NCBI GenBank assembly: GCA_937910665.1
Contig: CALEPR010000061.1
Coordinates: 1 to 28,344, forward strand
Source of the DNA: an uncultured Selenomonadales bacterium
GTDB taxonomy: Bacteria > Bacillota > Negativicutes > Selenomonadales > Selenomonadaceae
Length of the DNA stretch: 28,344 nucleotides
Reading direction: 5' to 3'
The notes beneath the pieces are model-generated. The model was not told the DNA's origin. It saw only the letters and a program-made list of their open reading frames with translations, and did no database searches. Positions 15,296 to 22,646 of this stretch are shown piece after piece. The stretch's first letter is position 1; each line of letters opens with the position of its first letter. The position numbers and the translations under genes were made by a program.

Positions 15296-16414
15296 ATGAC
15301 AATTCTTCGTGATGTCTGCGCTGAAATAAATCTTGGCGCGATTAAAAATAATCTTACAAAAATTCGCAAACACATTCAACCGACTGCTAAACTTTGTGCA
15401 GTCGTCAAGGCTAATGCTTATGGTCACGGCGCAGTTGAAGTTGCAAAAGTTGCTGAAGAAGTCGGCGCAGATTTTTTAGCAGTTGCTACTGTCGAGGAAG
15501 GTCTTGAACTTCGCAAGGCAGATTTTAAATTGCCGATTTTGATTTTAGGTTTGATTCCTGAAACTGCGATAAAAATTTCTGTAGAAAATAATTTGACTTT
15601 AACTGTTTGCGATTTCGACTTTGCAAAAAAAATTTCTGACTGCGCGACTAAAGAAAATTTTTTTGCGAAGGTGCATTTAAAAGTTGAAACAGGTATGGGG
15701 CGAATTGGAATTTTTCCTGACGACGCGATCGAAGTTGCTGAAAAAATTTCTAAACTGCCGAACATCGAACTGGAAGGAATTTTTACGCACTTTTCTGACG
15801 CTGATTCAATCGACAAAACTTTTACAAAAAAACAGCTTGAAATTTTTAAAAATACCTGCGACAAAATTTCTGCATGCGGAGTAAAAATTAAAATTCGACA
15901 TATCGCCGAGTCCGCCGCAATTTTAGAAATTCCCGACGCTCATCTTGACATGGTTCGTAGCGGAATTATTACTTATGGTTTGTATCCGTCCGCCGAAGTT
16001 CAAAAGACAATTCAACTTCAGCCGGCAATGAAACTCAAAGCCAAAATTGTTTTTATAAAAAAAATTCCTGCTGGAACTTCGATCGGTTACGGCAGAGAAT
16101 TTGTCGCGGAAAAAAATTCTGTCATCGCAACTTTGCCGGTCGGTTATGCGGACGGTTACATTCGCGCTTACAAAAATTTTTCTGCCGAAGTTCGCGGAAA
16201 AATTGCGCCGATTGCCGGACGTGTCTGCATGGATCAAGTTATGGTTGACGTTACAGAAATTCCTGAAGTCAAAGTCGGCGACGAAGTTATTTTGTTCGGC
16301 GGAGATTTAATTTCAATCGACGATGCAGCGAAACATTTGCGAACGATAAATTATGAAGTCACTTGCTTGGTTTCTGACAGAGTGCCGAGAATCTACAAAA
16401 GTTTTTCAAAATAA
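15296..16414 (+). CDS. alr: Alanine racemase
   Basis: PLP-dependent enzyme that converts L-alanine to D-alanine for peptidoglycan. It has 372 residues. The PLP lysine is K38 in AVVKANAYGHG; other family blocks are METGMGRIGIF-like ETGMGRIG, EGIFTHFSDAD, DMVRSGIITYGLYPS, and GYGREFVAEKNSVIATLPVGYADGY, which contains the second catalytic Tyr region. ATG 15296 is preferred over the upstream in-frame codon at 15281, because TTGGAGG at that point is the ribosome site. It has its own extended -10 promoter, divergent from the secreted-protein genes, and ends next to a terminator serving the convergent ldh gene. Confidence 0.97.
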   Translation: MTILRDVCAEINLGAIKNNLTKIRKHIQPTAKLCAVVKANAYGHGAVEVAKVAEEVGADFLAVATVEEGLELRKADFKLPILILGLIPETAIKISVENNLTLTVCDFDFAKKISDCATKENFFAKVHLKVETGMGRIGIFPDDAIEVAEKISKLPNIELEGIFTHFSDADSIDKTFTKKQLEIFKNTCDKISACGVKIKIRHIAESAAILEIPDAHLDMVRSGIITYGLYPSAEVQKTIQLQPAMKLKAKIVFIKKIPAGTSIGYGREFVAEKNSVIATLPVGYADGYIRAYKNFSAEVRGKIAPIAGRVCMDQVMVDVTEIPEVKVGDEVILFGGDLISIDDAAKHLRTINYEVTCLVSDRVPRIYKSFSK

Positions 16415-16439
16415 AAAGTCGACACACTTTGCGCCGACT
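16412..16439 (-). terminator. Intrinsic terminator of ldh
   Basis: On the minus strand AGTCG (16439-16435) pairs with CGACT (16421-16417), extended inward by GCGC/GTGT wobble pairs, and a five-T run follows. It overlaps the last base pairs of alr on the other strand. Confidence 0.6.
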
Positions 16440-16468
16440 GAAAATATAATTACTTCGATTTTGAAGAC

Positions 16469-17428
16469 TTATTTAATTCCTGCGCCTGTGAGTGCGCCGC
16501 GAACTGATTGAGCCGCCTTGTTCATTTTTTCAAGTTCATCATCTGTCAGGTGAACTTCAAAGACGCGCATAACGCCATCAGCGCAAATCATGCGTGGCAT
16601 TGAAAGAGCAACGTCTGTGATTCCATATTCGCCATTCATGACAGCGGAGCAAGGCAGAATTGTGTGCTCATCGTAAAGAATCGATTTTACGAAACGAACA
16701 GCTGCCATCGCAATACCTGTATTTGTAAAACCTTTGCGATTGATAACGTCGTAAGCAACCTGAACAAGTTCCTGCTCAACAGCCGCTTTGTCAAGAGGCT
16801 CGGTGTGGCGGAAATATTCATCAAGTTTTTCAAGCGGGAATCCTGCACAGCCGCAAGTAGACCAAGCGACAAAAGCTGCGTTGCCGTGTTCGCCGAGTAC
16901 ATAGCCGTTAATGTTTTTAGGATCGACTTCATATTTATTGGCGAGGATGCGACGGAAACGATAAGTTTCAAGCATTGTGCCTGTGCCGAAAATCTTGTTG
17001 CGCGGATAATCAAACTGAGTGCTGACGACATAAGTTGCAACATCGAGCGGATTGGTGATCAAAATGATGATCGCATCTTTGGTGTACTTTTGAACTTCGC
17101 CGAAAACCGAACCCATGATCTTTGCGTTTGTGCCGGCGAGTTTAAGTCTGTCAGGAGTTTCGCCAGGGCGAATCGAAGGTCCTGCACAAATGACAACAAT
17201 ATTAGCGTCTTTACAAACGCTATAGTCATTCGTTGCGCGGAATTTAATATTTGTACTGTAAACGCAAGCGGTAGCGTGGCTGGAATCTGTTGCCTCGCCC
17301 CAAGCCTTATCTTGATTCAGATCGATCAAATCAATTTCAGATGCAAGCTGGAAGTCGGCAAGTTTATTGACGACTGCCGAGCCGACATTGGAAGTACCGA
17401 CGACAACAATTTTTCTGCGATTGCCCAT
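16469..17428 (-). CDS. ldh: L-lactate/L-2-hydroxyacid dehydrogenase
   Basis: NAD-dependent LDH/MDH-superfamily enzyme of 319 residues that probably reduces pyruvate to L-lactate in fermentation. It has the Rossmann motif VVVGTSNVGSAV, the Asp36 end of strand two (LIDLNQD), the mobile-loop region SIRPGETPDRLKLAGTN, R157 in ETYRFRR, and the catalytic His181 in GEHGN. Two features differ from common LDH. The Asp that normally pairs with the catalytic His is Glu154 (MLETYRFR where LD is usual), and the specificity loop reads GETPDR rather than GETR. The substrate may therefore not be pyruvate alone. Start ATG 17428 has AGGGAGG. The leader holds a hairpin with a U-run. Confidence 0.88.
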   Translation of the reverse strand: MGNRRKIVVVGTSNVGSAVVNKLADFQLASEIDLIDLNQDKAWGEATDSSHATACVYSTNIKFRATNDYSVCKDANIVVICAGPSIRPGETPDRLKLAGTNAKIMGSVFGEVQKYTKDAIIILITNPLDVATYVVSTQFDYPRNKIFGTGTMLETYRFRRILANKYEVDPKNINGYVLGEHGNAAFVAWSTCGCAGFPLEKLDEYFRHTEPLDKAAVEQELVQVAYDVINRKGFTNTGIAMAAVRFVKSILYDEHTILPCSAVMNGEYGITDVALSMPRMICADGVMRVFEVHLTDDELEKMNKAAQSVRGALTGAGIK

Positions 17429-17452
17429 TTTTAAAATCCTCCCTTTTCAAAT

Positions 17453-17479
17453 AAAAAAAACTGCTGGGACTCTGTCCCC
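17453..17479 (-). terminator. Hairpin with U-run in the ldh leader
   Basis: On the minus strand GGGAC-AGA-GTCCC, then AGCAG and eight T. It sits just after a likely -10 box and 25 bases before ATG 17428, so it may be an attenuator or a 5' stabilising hairpin rather than the end of another transcript. Confidence 0.5.
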
Positions 17480-17482
17480 TTA

Positions 17483-17491
17483 ATGATAACA
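17483..17491 (-). promoter_or_regulatory. Possible extended -10 promoter of ldh
   Basis: TGTTATCAT on the minus strand, five of six matches to TATAAT after TGn. No good -35 box at 17 bases. The predicted start falls at the base of the leader hairpin. Confidence 0.4.
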
Positions 17492-17611
17492 GCTTACAAC
17501 TTTTACAATTATGCGTCAAGTAATTTTCTGAAATTTTTTACTTTTGTCAGCAAGATTGAAAGTCATAGAGCAATTTATTTACTTAATTTTCTGCGGTAAA
17601 TTTTTCCTCAA

Positions 17612-18649
17612 TCATTTCAAAATTACATTCACAATGTCATTGGTCGTCACGGCGAGCGTCAGCAAAAGTAAAATTGCCACACCAAATCTTTGCGTGTAAG
17701 CCAACGCTTTCGGACTTAAAGGTTTGCCGCGAACAGCTTCGATTAACAAATTTATAAAATGTCCGCCGTCCAGAGCAGGAACCGGCAACAAATTGATTAT
17801 TCCTAAATTCAAACTCAAAAGCGCGGCGAAGTTCAGCAGCGGAATAAATCCTGTCGCCGCAACTTGTCCTGCCATTTGAGCTATTCCAATAGGTCCGGTA
17901 ACATCTGCGTTCGACGGAGCTTTAAAAATATCGACAAGCGCATTTAACATCATCATCAAAATATCTTTTGTCTGCGTCACCGCCAAAGTCAAAGCTGCGC
18001 CGATTGTTTGCGGTTCATAAATTATCGAACTCTGTACGCCGATTAAACTTCGCTGGGACTGTTCATTATATTCGGGGGTGATTGAAACTTCTCCGACTGT
18101 GGAATTTCTTTCATACTCAATCGCGACTGCCGTTTCAGGCTCTGCAGATTTTAATTTTGTCGTGAAACTTTCCCAGCTTGTGACGACTTCGCCGTTGACT
18201 TTTAAAATTTTGTCGCCTGCCTGAAGTCCTGCAAAGTAAGCCGGTTTTCCTTCGACGACCGCACCTAAAATCGGTTCGGGGGCAGGTTTACTGATTCCGA
18301 CGGTCGCATAAATTCCAAAAAATAAAATTATCGGCAAAAGAAAATTAAAAGTTGCTCCAGCCAAAATTACAACCATTCTGGAAAAAACCGGCTTTTCACA
18401 AAATCCCCTGTCGCCTGCAGGATTGTCAGTCGAATCCATTCCTGCAATATCGTTAAAGCCGCCGAGAGGAATTGCGCGGAGCGAATAGAGAGTTTCTCCA
18501 CGACGAATTTTAAAAATCTGTGGGCCAAAACCAATTGCAAATTCGTCGACGCGCATTCCTGTCAATTTCGCCGTGATAAAATGTCCAAACTCGTGAACCA
18601 AAACCAACAAGCCGAACACAAAAACTGCAGCCAAGATTGTTAAAATCAA
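17612..18649 (-). CDS. rseP: Site-2 intramembrane metalloprotease (RseP family)
   Basis: M50 membrane protease that cuts transmembrane segments, for example anti-sigma factors or leftover signal peptides. It has 345 residues. The zinc motif HEFGH (H19, E20, H23) is in TM1, followed by VDEFAIGFGPQI. A PDZ domain (GKPAYFAGLQAGDKILKVNGE) sits in the middle, and NLLPVPALDGGHF supplies the third zinc ligand in the C-terminal membrane part. The start is TTG 18649 with GGAGG eight bases upstream. dxr lies upstream as in many bacteria, but two small coiled-coil genes stand between them. The substrate is unknown; the small membrane-anchored protein encoded just upstream is one candidate (inference). 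Confidence 0.96.
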   Translation of the reverse strand: MILTILAAVFVFGLLVLVHEFGHFITAKLTGMRVDEFAIGFGPQIFKIRRGETLYSLRAIPLGGFNDIAGMDSTDNPAGDRGFCEKPVFSRMVVILAGATFNFLLPIILFFGIYATVGISKPAPEPILGAVVEGKPAYFAGLQAGDKILKVNGEVVTSWESFTTKLKSAEPETAVAIEYERNSTVGEVSITPEYNEQSQRSLIGVQSSIIYEPQTIGAALTLAVTQTKDILMMMLNALVDIFKAPSNADVTGPIGIAQMAGQVAATGFIPLLNFAALLSLNLGIINLLPVPALDGGHFINLLIEAVRGKPLSPKALAYTQRFGVAILLLLTLAVTTNDIVNVILK

Positions 18650-18676
18650 ATTTCATTCCTCCAGAATTTTTAAAAA

Positions 18677-18970
18677 TTATCTTGCAACCGAAGTAAGCAG
18701 TGAATAGACAACTGCAACAGCAATCGCGCCGCCACTAAGTGCCATAGCACCAATCCCAACCATCGCGGCAATAGTGATATTTTGAACGTGCTTACCAATA
18801 CTCCGCATTTCAGTTTGATTTTCTTTAACTTCGCGTTTAAATTCGCGCATTTCTTCCTTAAAGTCGCGCATTTCCTCAATAAACGCATCAATTTTTGTAT
18901 TTTGAATATCAATCTTCGCATTTGTTTGAGTGTTGATGATATCCTGCTGTGTAAAAGTTGCAGTGTTCAT
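18677..18970 (-). CDS. Small coiled-coil protein with C-terminal membrane anchor
   Basis: A 97-residue protein of unknown family. Residues about 25-62 form clear heptads (FIEEMRD, FKEEMRE, FKREVKE, NQTEMRS, IGKHVQN), so a parallel coiled coil is likely. The last 33 residues are a Gly/Ala-rich membrane helix (ITIAAMVGIGAMALSGGAIA) with a short tail ending VAR. There is no signal peptide, which suggests a tail-anchored protein with the coil in the cytoplasm. The architecture recalls XhlA-type hemolysin/holin accessories and Bdr proteins, but no homology is claimed. GGAGGTGG precedes ATG 18970. It lies between an acidic coiled-coil gene and rseP, 18 and 27 bases from its neighbours. Confidence 0.8.
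   Translation of the reverse strand: MNTATFTQQDIINTQTNAKIDIQNTKIDAFIEEMRDFKEEMREFKREVKENQTEMRSIGKHVQNITIAAMVGIGAMALSGGAIAVAVVYSLLTSVAR
18836..18898 (-). repeat. 21-base tandem repeats coding coiled-coil heptads
   Basis: On the minus strand two adjacent 21-base units share GAAATGCGCGA followed by a TTTAA sequence, and a third unit is degenerate. They encode FIEEMRD, FKEEMRE and FKREVKE, so the coil has grown by in-frame duplication. Confidence 0.65.
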
Positions 18971-18988
18971 AATTCCACCTCCAAATTT

Positions 18989-19231
18989 TTACACTTTCAA
19001 AGCCTCCGCCAATTTGCCGTAAGCTGCCTTTTCCATTTCAATGAAAGCCTGCCTGTAAACTTCCTCAAGATTTTCAAGAGCCTTAAAACAATTTTCCAAA
19101 GCAGCTAAAACTTTTTCATTTTTGTCGGTGTCATTTACCAATTTTGTAAGTTCAGCCAAAATTTCTTCCTGCCTGTAAGACAAGTCAATCAATTCATTTC
19201 TGAGTGGCGCAACAATATCTTCATTCTGCAA
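18989..19231 (-). CDS. Small acidic helical protein
   Basis: An 80-residue protein, almost wholly helical by pattern (DLSYRQEEILAELTKLVNDTD, then a Leu-rich second helix and a third near the C-terminus), with no signal peptide or membrane segment. No family is recognised. The start is TTG 19231; its ribosome site GTGAGGTAG overlaps the TGA stop of dxr, so translation is probably coupled to dxr. It precedes the tail-anchored coiled-coil gene by 18 bases. Both lie inside the dxr-rseP pair, which is directly adjacent in many bacteria. The two products could interact through their helices (inference). Confidence 0.7.
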   Translation of the reverse strand: MQNEDIVAPLRNELIDLSYRQEEILAELTKLVNDTDKNEKVLAALENCFKALENLEEVYRQAFIEMEKAAYGKLAEALKV

Positions 19232-19242
19232 AATAATCTACC

Positions 19243-20394
19243 TCACAAACTTTTTATAAAATCTGCTGAAAGTTTTCTTGTCGCCGAATCTTCCTCAATC
19301 AAAGTTTCCAGCGTAAGATTTTGTTTGACTTCGCGTTTCAGCATCGCATTTTCAATTACGTCATAAATCTGTAAAAACTTTATTCTGCCCTGCAAGAAAT
19401 TTTCTACTGCAACTTCATTAGCCGCATTGAAAGTGCAAGGCATCGTCCCTCCAATTTTACCTGCTTCGTAAGCAAATTTCAATCCCTTAAAAGTTTCAAT
19501 GTCAGGTTCTTCAAAAGTCAAATTTTTAATCTGCCAAAAATCTAACTTCTTAACAGGTGAAATTTTTCTGTCGGGATAAGTCAGCGCGTATTGAATCGGC
19601 AGACGCATATCAGGATCGGCAAGTTGCGCGATTATCGAGCCGTCGCAAAATTCCACCATAGAATGAATTATACTTTGCGGATGGACAACAACTTGAATTT
19701 GATCGTAGTCAATTCCATAAAGCCACTTCGCCTCGATGACTTCAAGACCTTTGTTGACCAAGCTGGCAGAGTCGACTGTAATTTTCTGTCCCATGTTCCA
19801 AGTTGGATGAGCGAGGACTTCATTTTTTGTCGCGTCTTTGAGTTCGGAAATTTTTTTGCCGCGAAATGGTCCGCCGCTCGCAGTCAGCAAAAGTTTTTCA
19901 ATCGACTTGTAATTTTCGCCTTGCAGACATTGAAAAAATGCTCCGTGCTCGCTGTCCACAGGCAAAATTTTCACGCCATATTTTTTTGCAAGTTTAGTCA
20001 CAATTTCTCCAGCGACGACCAAAGTTTCTTTATTGGCAAGCGCGATAGTTTTTCCGCACTCAATGGCTCTAATCGTCGGCTCAAGCCCGGCAAATCCGCT
20101 CATTCCTGTCAAAACAATATCAACATCATAATAACCAGCTGCGTCGATAAAAGCCCTGCGTCCGCCGGAGAAAATTGTTTTTCCAAAGTTTTCCATTTTC
20201 AAAATTTTGTAAGCAGATTCATCAGCCAAAACTGCCAAGTCAGGTTTAAATTCTTCAACCTGTTTTGCAAATAATTTGACGTTGGAATTTGCAGTCAACA
20301 CAGAAACGTGAAAATCATTCGGCAAATTTCTGATAACGTCAAGTGCCTGTGTTCCTATCGAACCTGTCGAGCCGAGTATAGAAATTCTTTTCAT
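19243..20394 (-). CDS. dxr: 1-deoxy-D-xylulose 5-phosphate reductoisomerase
   Basis: Second enzyme of the MEP isoprenoid pathway; converts DXP to MEP with NADPH and a divalent metal. It has 383 residues. The NADPH motif is ISILGSTGSIGTQALDVI at the N-terminus, followed by IALANKETLV (K122, E123), the metal and substrate motif PVDSEHGAFFQCLQG (D147, E149), and TASGGPFRG. The C-terminal block YALTYPDR is also present. ATG 20394 has GAGGTGTAAAG upstream. It heads a minus-strand operon with two small genes and rseP. uppS, cdsA and ispG, often neighbours of dxr, are not in the window. Confidence 0.97.
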   Translation of the reverse strand: MKRISILGSTGSIGTQALDVIRNLPNDFHVSVLTANSNVKLFAKQVEEFKPDLAVLADESAYKILKMENFGKTIFSGGRRAFIDAAGYYDVDIVLTGMSGFAGLEPTIRAIECGKTIALANKETLVVAGEIVTKLAKKYGVKILPVDSEHGAFFQCLQGENYKSIEKLLLTASGGPFRGKKISELKDATKNEVLAHPTWNMGQKITVDSASLVNKGLEVIEAKWLYGIDYDQIQVVVHPQSIIHSMVEFCDGSIIAQLADPDMRLPIQYALTYPDRKISPVKKLDFWQIKNLTFEEPDIETFKGLKFAYEAGKIGGTMPCTFNAANEVAVENFLQGRIKFLQIYDVIENAMLKREVKQNLTLETLIEEDSATRKLSADFIKSL

Positions 20395-20419
20395 CTTTAC
20401 ACCTCAAAAAATTTTACTT

Positions 20420-20448
20420 ATTATAAATTTACACAAAACCTTTTGCAA
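20420..20448 (-). promoter_or_regulatory. Promoter of the dxr operon
   Basis: On the minus strand TTGCAA (20448-20443), a 17-base spacer and consensus TATAAT (20425-20420). Start is expected near 20413. Upstream, between here and 20676, the gap holds A- and T-runs flanking an imperfect hairpin (about 20472-20495, GCAGA/TCTGC) and a TTGACA at 20575 without a good -10 box. Confidence 0.6.
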
Positions 20449-20676
20449 TTAAAAAATTTTCCCGCACAAAAAAAGCAGAGACAAATCTTTCTGCCGGAGT
20501 AATTTTTTTTTACAAATTTTTATTTCTTGCCAGACAGTTCATTGAATTTCTCCAAAAATTTTTGTAACATATGTTTGACAATCCTACAACAAATTAAAAT
20601 CCTTCAAACTTTTTTTATAGACAAAAACGCCGCACAGGTAGTAAAATTGGAAAAATTTTTTGAAGGAGTGTTCGAC

Positions 20677-21288
20677 TTGGCAGAAAATAATTCGGACAAG
20701 AAACTTGAAGAAGCAAATTTTGAAGTTTCCTCGCTTGCGGAAGTCCGGGACGAAAAAGGCAACGGAGTTTTTCACCTGCGGACAAAGACTAAATTTATTT
20801 TGGTAATTTCGATTTTAATTTTGTTGGCGGCAGGGAGTTTAGTTTATCTGACTTTGGAAAATTATTTTTCGGCAGAAATTTGGCAGCTGGCGGTCTGGGG
20901 ACTTTGCGGAGTACTTGCAATTTATTCGATGGTTGCAAAATCCCTGCCGACGATGTTATTGAATTTGGTTTTATTTTTCGGCGTGTCCTTAATTCCTGTT
21001 TGGCAAGCGGGACATGAAACTTTCAAGCCGGCGATTGAAAAATTTTCCGAGCAATTTCAAGAAAAAGAATCTGCTCCCGCCGTCGAGACTCCGAAGGCAG
21101 AATCAAAAATTCAGTCTGTCGAATTAAAACCTTCCGAAAAAATTGAGTCGCAGGAAAAAAATTCCGAGCCTGAAAAAGTTTCTGAAGAAAAAAATTCCGA
21201 GCTTGAAAAAGTTCCTGAAGAAAAAAATTCCGACGCTTTGACTTCAGAAAATAATTTGCTCAAGCGAAACGATTTGCCGAGCATTTAA
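20677..21288 (+). CDS. Hypothetical membrane protein with EKxS-rich tail
   Basis: Unrecognised, 203 residues from TTG 20677, chosen because AAGGAG lies eight bases upstream; the frame runs further up without a ribosome site. A short polar N-terminus is followed by about three hydrophobic segments (TKFILVISILILLAAGSLVY, IWQLAVWGLCGVLAIYSMVA, LPTMLLNLVLFFGVSLIPVW). The tail of about 75 residues is charged, with repeats such as EKNSEPEKVSEEKNSELEKV. The plan mirrors the protein at 5521-6381 with ends reversed. The tail belongs to the same low-complexity type as the kinase linker. The next gene, 116 bases on, is methyltransferase-like. No function is assigned. Confidence 0.75.
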   Translation: MAENNSDKKLEEANFEVSSLAEVRDEKGNGVFHLRTKTKFILVISILILLAAGSLVYLTLENYFSAEIWQLAVWGLCGVLAIYSMVAKSLPTMLLNLVLFFGVSLIPVWQAGHETFKPAIEKFSEQFQEKESAPAVETPKAESKIQSVELKPSEKIESQEKNSEPEKVSEEKNSELEKVPEEKNSDALTSENNLLKRNDLPSI

Positions 21289-21354
21289 AGAACTTGTATT
21301 CACGAGTTCGAGGGATAAGGATTAAGGGATAAGAGAAAATAAATTCTATTTCCT

Positions 21355-21374
21355 GAAACTGTGGATACAGTTTC
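21355..21374. other. Perfect intergenic hairpin
   Basis: GAAACTGT-GGAT-ACAGTTTC, an 8-bp perfect stem with a four-base loop, 30 bases upstream of TTG 21405. No T-run follows. A second stem (GAACTTG/CGAGTTC, one mismatch) lies near 21292-21311. These could be a leader structure or an operator. Confidence 0.5.
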
Positions 21375-21404
21375 TAAATTTAAGTTGCGAAGGAGTAGAA
21401 AATT

Positions 21405-22268
21405 TTGGTTGAGTCTACTGAGGACAGACGCGGACTTTTAAAATTTGTGCCGCCGAACTTTTCTGACGAAGTGACAGCTTTGGTTATCGAGTCGGAAAAT
21501 TATCTTGCGGATTTGAGAAACTTAATGCCGAAGGCGCGAATTGCATTTTTGACGACGGATCGTGATGAAAAAATTTCCGCGCTGTGCAAAAGTTTGAAAG
21601 TTGATTTATTTTACGGCGACTACGCGAGGAACGGACTGCCGACCGAGCCGAAAATTTTTGATATAATTTTGGCGGAAGATTGTTTGACATACCCGCCCGA
21701 GTCTTACCGAACAATTTTAGAAATAAATCATCTGCTGAAAGATTCGGGATTTATGCTCACGCAATTTTGGAACGCGAGATTTATAAAAGTTTTGGAGGAA
21801 TTGCGGCGAGGAAAATTCCCTGCCCGAGAAAAAAGATTGTGGGCGAAGTGGGACGTTGTAAAAGTTTTGGACGACGCAATTTACAAAGAAATCAGATTTT
21901 TGCCGGACGAACAGATTGAAAAAAATTCTGCTGTCGAGGAGTGGGAAAAATTTGGTTTTGACAATTTCAGCGACGATTTGCTGACAAAAATTTGGTTGGT
22001 CAAGGCGCGGAAGTGCGAAGCGGAAGTGGCGGCGTTGAAAGAAATTTATACCGAAGAAATTCGCGCAAGAATTTCCAGACTTCTGCACAGAATTGAGTAC
22101 GACTTGGACGCGGAAGAAAATTTTCAAAAGCTGATGACTTTGTGCAAGCGCGAACAAATTTTTGATGACTACTTGGCAGACTTTATCAGTCAAGTTGTGG
22201 TTCACGACGAAGCAAAAATTTTTCTGCAGAGCCGAGCGAAGGATTTTGGAATGAATTTGTTTTTGTAA
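21405..22268 (+). CDS. Methyltransferase-like protein with helical C-terminal domain
   Basis: Protein of 287 residues. The first half looks like a class I Rossmann methyltransferase fold (RIAFLTTD, VDLFYGDY, FDIILAEDCLTYPPES, LLKDSGFMLTQFW). The glycine-rich SAM motif I is not visible; in its place is TALVIESENYLADLRNLMP. It may thus be a non-catalytic or divergent member. The C-terminal half is helical and charged. TTG 21405 has AAGGAG about 10 bases upstream. The gap behind it (22269-22385) contains an AT-rich imperfect hairpin near 22339-22363 but no clear terminator. ireB follows. Function unknown. Confidence 0.7.
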   Translation: MVESTEDRRGLLKFVPPNFSDEVTALVIESENYLADLRNLMPKARIAFLTTDRDEKISALCKSLKVDLFYGDYARNGLPTEPKIFDIILAEDCLTYPPESYRTILEINHLLKDSGFMLTQFWNARFIKVLEELRRGKFPAREKRLWAKWDVVKVLDDAIYKEIRFLPDEQIEKNSAVEEWEKFGFDNFSDDLLTKIWLVKARKCEAEVAALKEIYTEEIRARISRLLHRIEYDLDAEENFQKLMTLCKREQIFDDYLADFISQVVVHDEAKIFLQSRAKDFGMNLFL

Positions 22269-22385
22269 TTGCAAAAGCGGAGCAATTTGTTTAAAATAGG
22301 CGAAGTAAGATTTTTTATGAAATTGTGAATTTTGAATGAGGAATATTTTTAAATAAAAATTCCCGATTAACTTGGAGGTGATCTC

Positions 22386-22646
22386 ATGGTCAGCGATGAG
22401 ACTATGATGTTCAGTTTTGGCGTAGAGGAAAATCGAGCGGAGAAAGTTATCCGCAACGCTTGGCAGGCGATGAATGAAAAAGGTTACAATCCTGTCAATC
22501 AACTTGTCGGTTATCTTTTGAGCGGAGATCCTGCCTACATTACAAGTCACATGGATGCGCGGAGTCAAATTCGCAAAGTCGAACGTGATGAACTTTTGGA
22601 GGAACTTGTTCGCACTTACCTTGAAAGGTTGGAAAGCAGAAATTGA
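22386..22646 (+). CDS. ireB: IreB-family regulatory phosphoprotein (UPF0297)
   Basis: An 86-residue cytosolic protein of the IreB family, a known substrate of the IreK Ser/Thr kinase in Enterococcus, where it affects cephalosporin resistance. The sequence shows the family blocks FSFGVEENRAEKVIRNAW, LNEKGYNP-like MNEKGYNPVNQLVGYLLSGDPAYIT, and IRKVERDELLEEL. The two N-terminal phosphosites known in Enterococcus align with S3 and T6 (SDET). ATG 22386 has GGAGGTGA. The next gene, ruvX, starts in its stop codon (TTGA), the usual ireB-ruvX order in Firmicutes. alaS, often upstream, is replaced here by the methyltransferase-like gene. Confidence 0.95.
   Translation: MVSDETMMFSFGVEENRAEKVIRNAWQAMNEKGYNPVNQLVGYLLSGDPAYITSHMDARSQIRKVERDELLEELVRTYLERLESRN

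Noticed and set aside
16664..17434. 256-codon plus-strand frame opposite ldh
   Set aside because: The minus strand encodes a full LDH with catalytic motifs; the opposite frame has no family pattern or ribosome site.
19591..20274. 227-codon plus-strand frame opposite dxr
   Set aside because: Shadow of dxr, whose NADPH and metal motifs are intact.
22339..22363. AT-rich hairpin before ireB as a terminator
   Set aside because: The stem is imperfect and A/T only, and no U-run follows on either strand.
21717..22568. 283-codon minus-strand frame
   Set aside because: It crosses the methyltransferase-like gene and ireB antisense, has no ribosome site and reads as Phe/Gln/Asn-rich shadow sequence.
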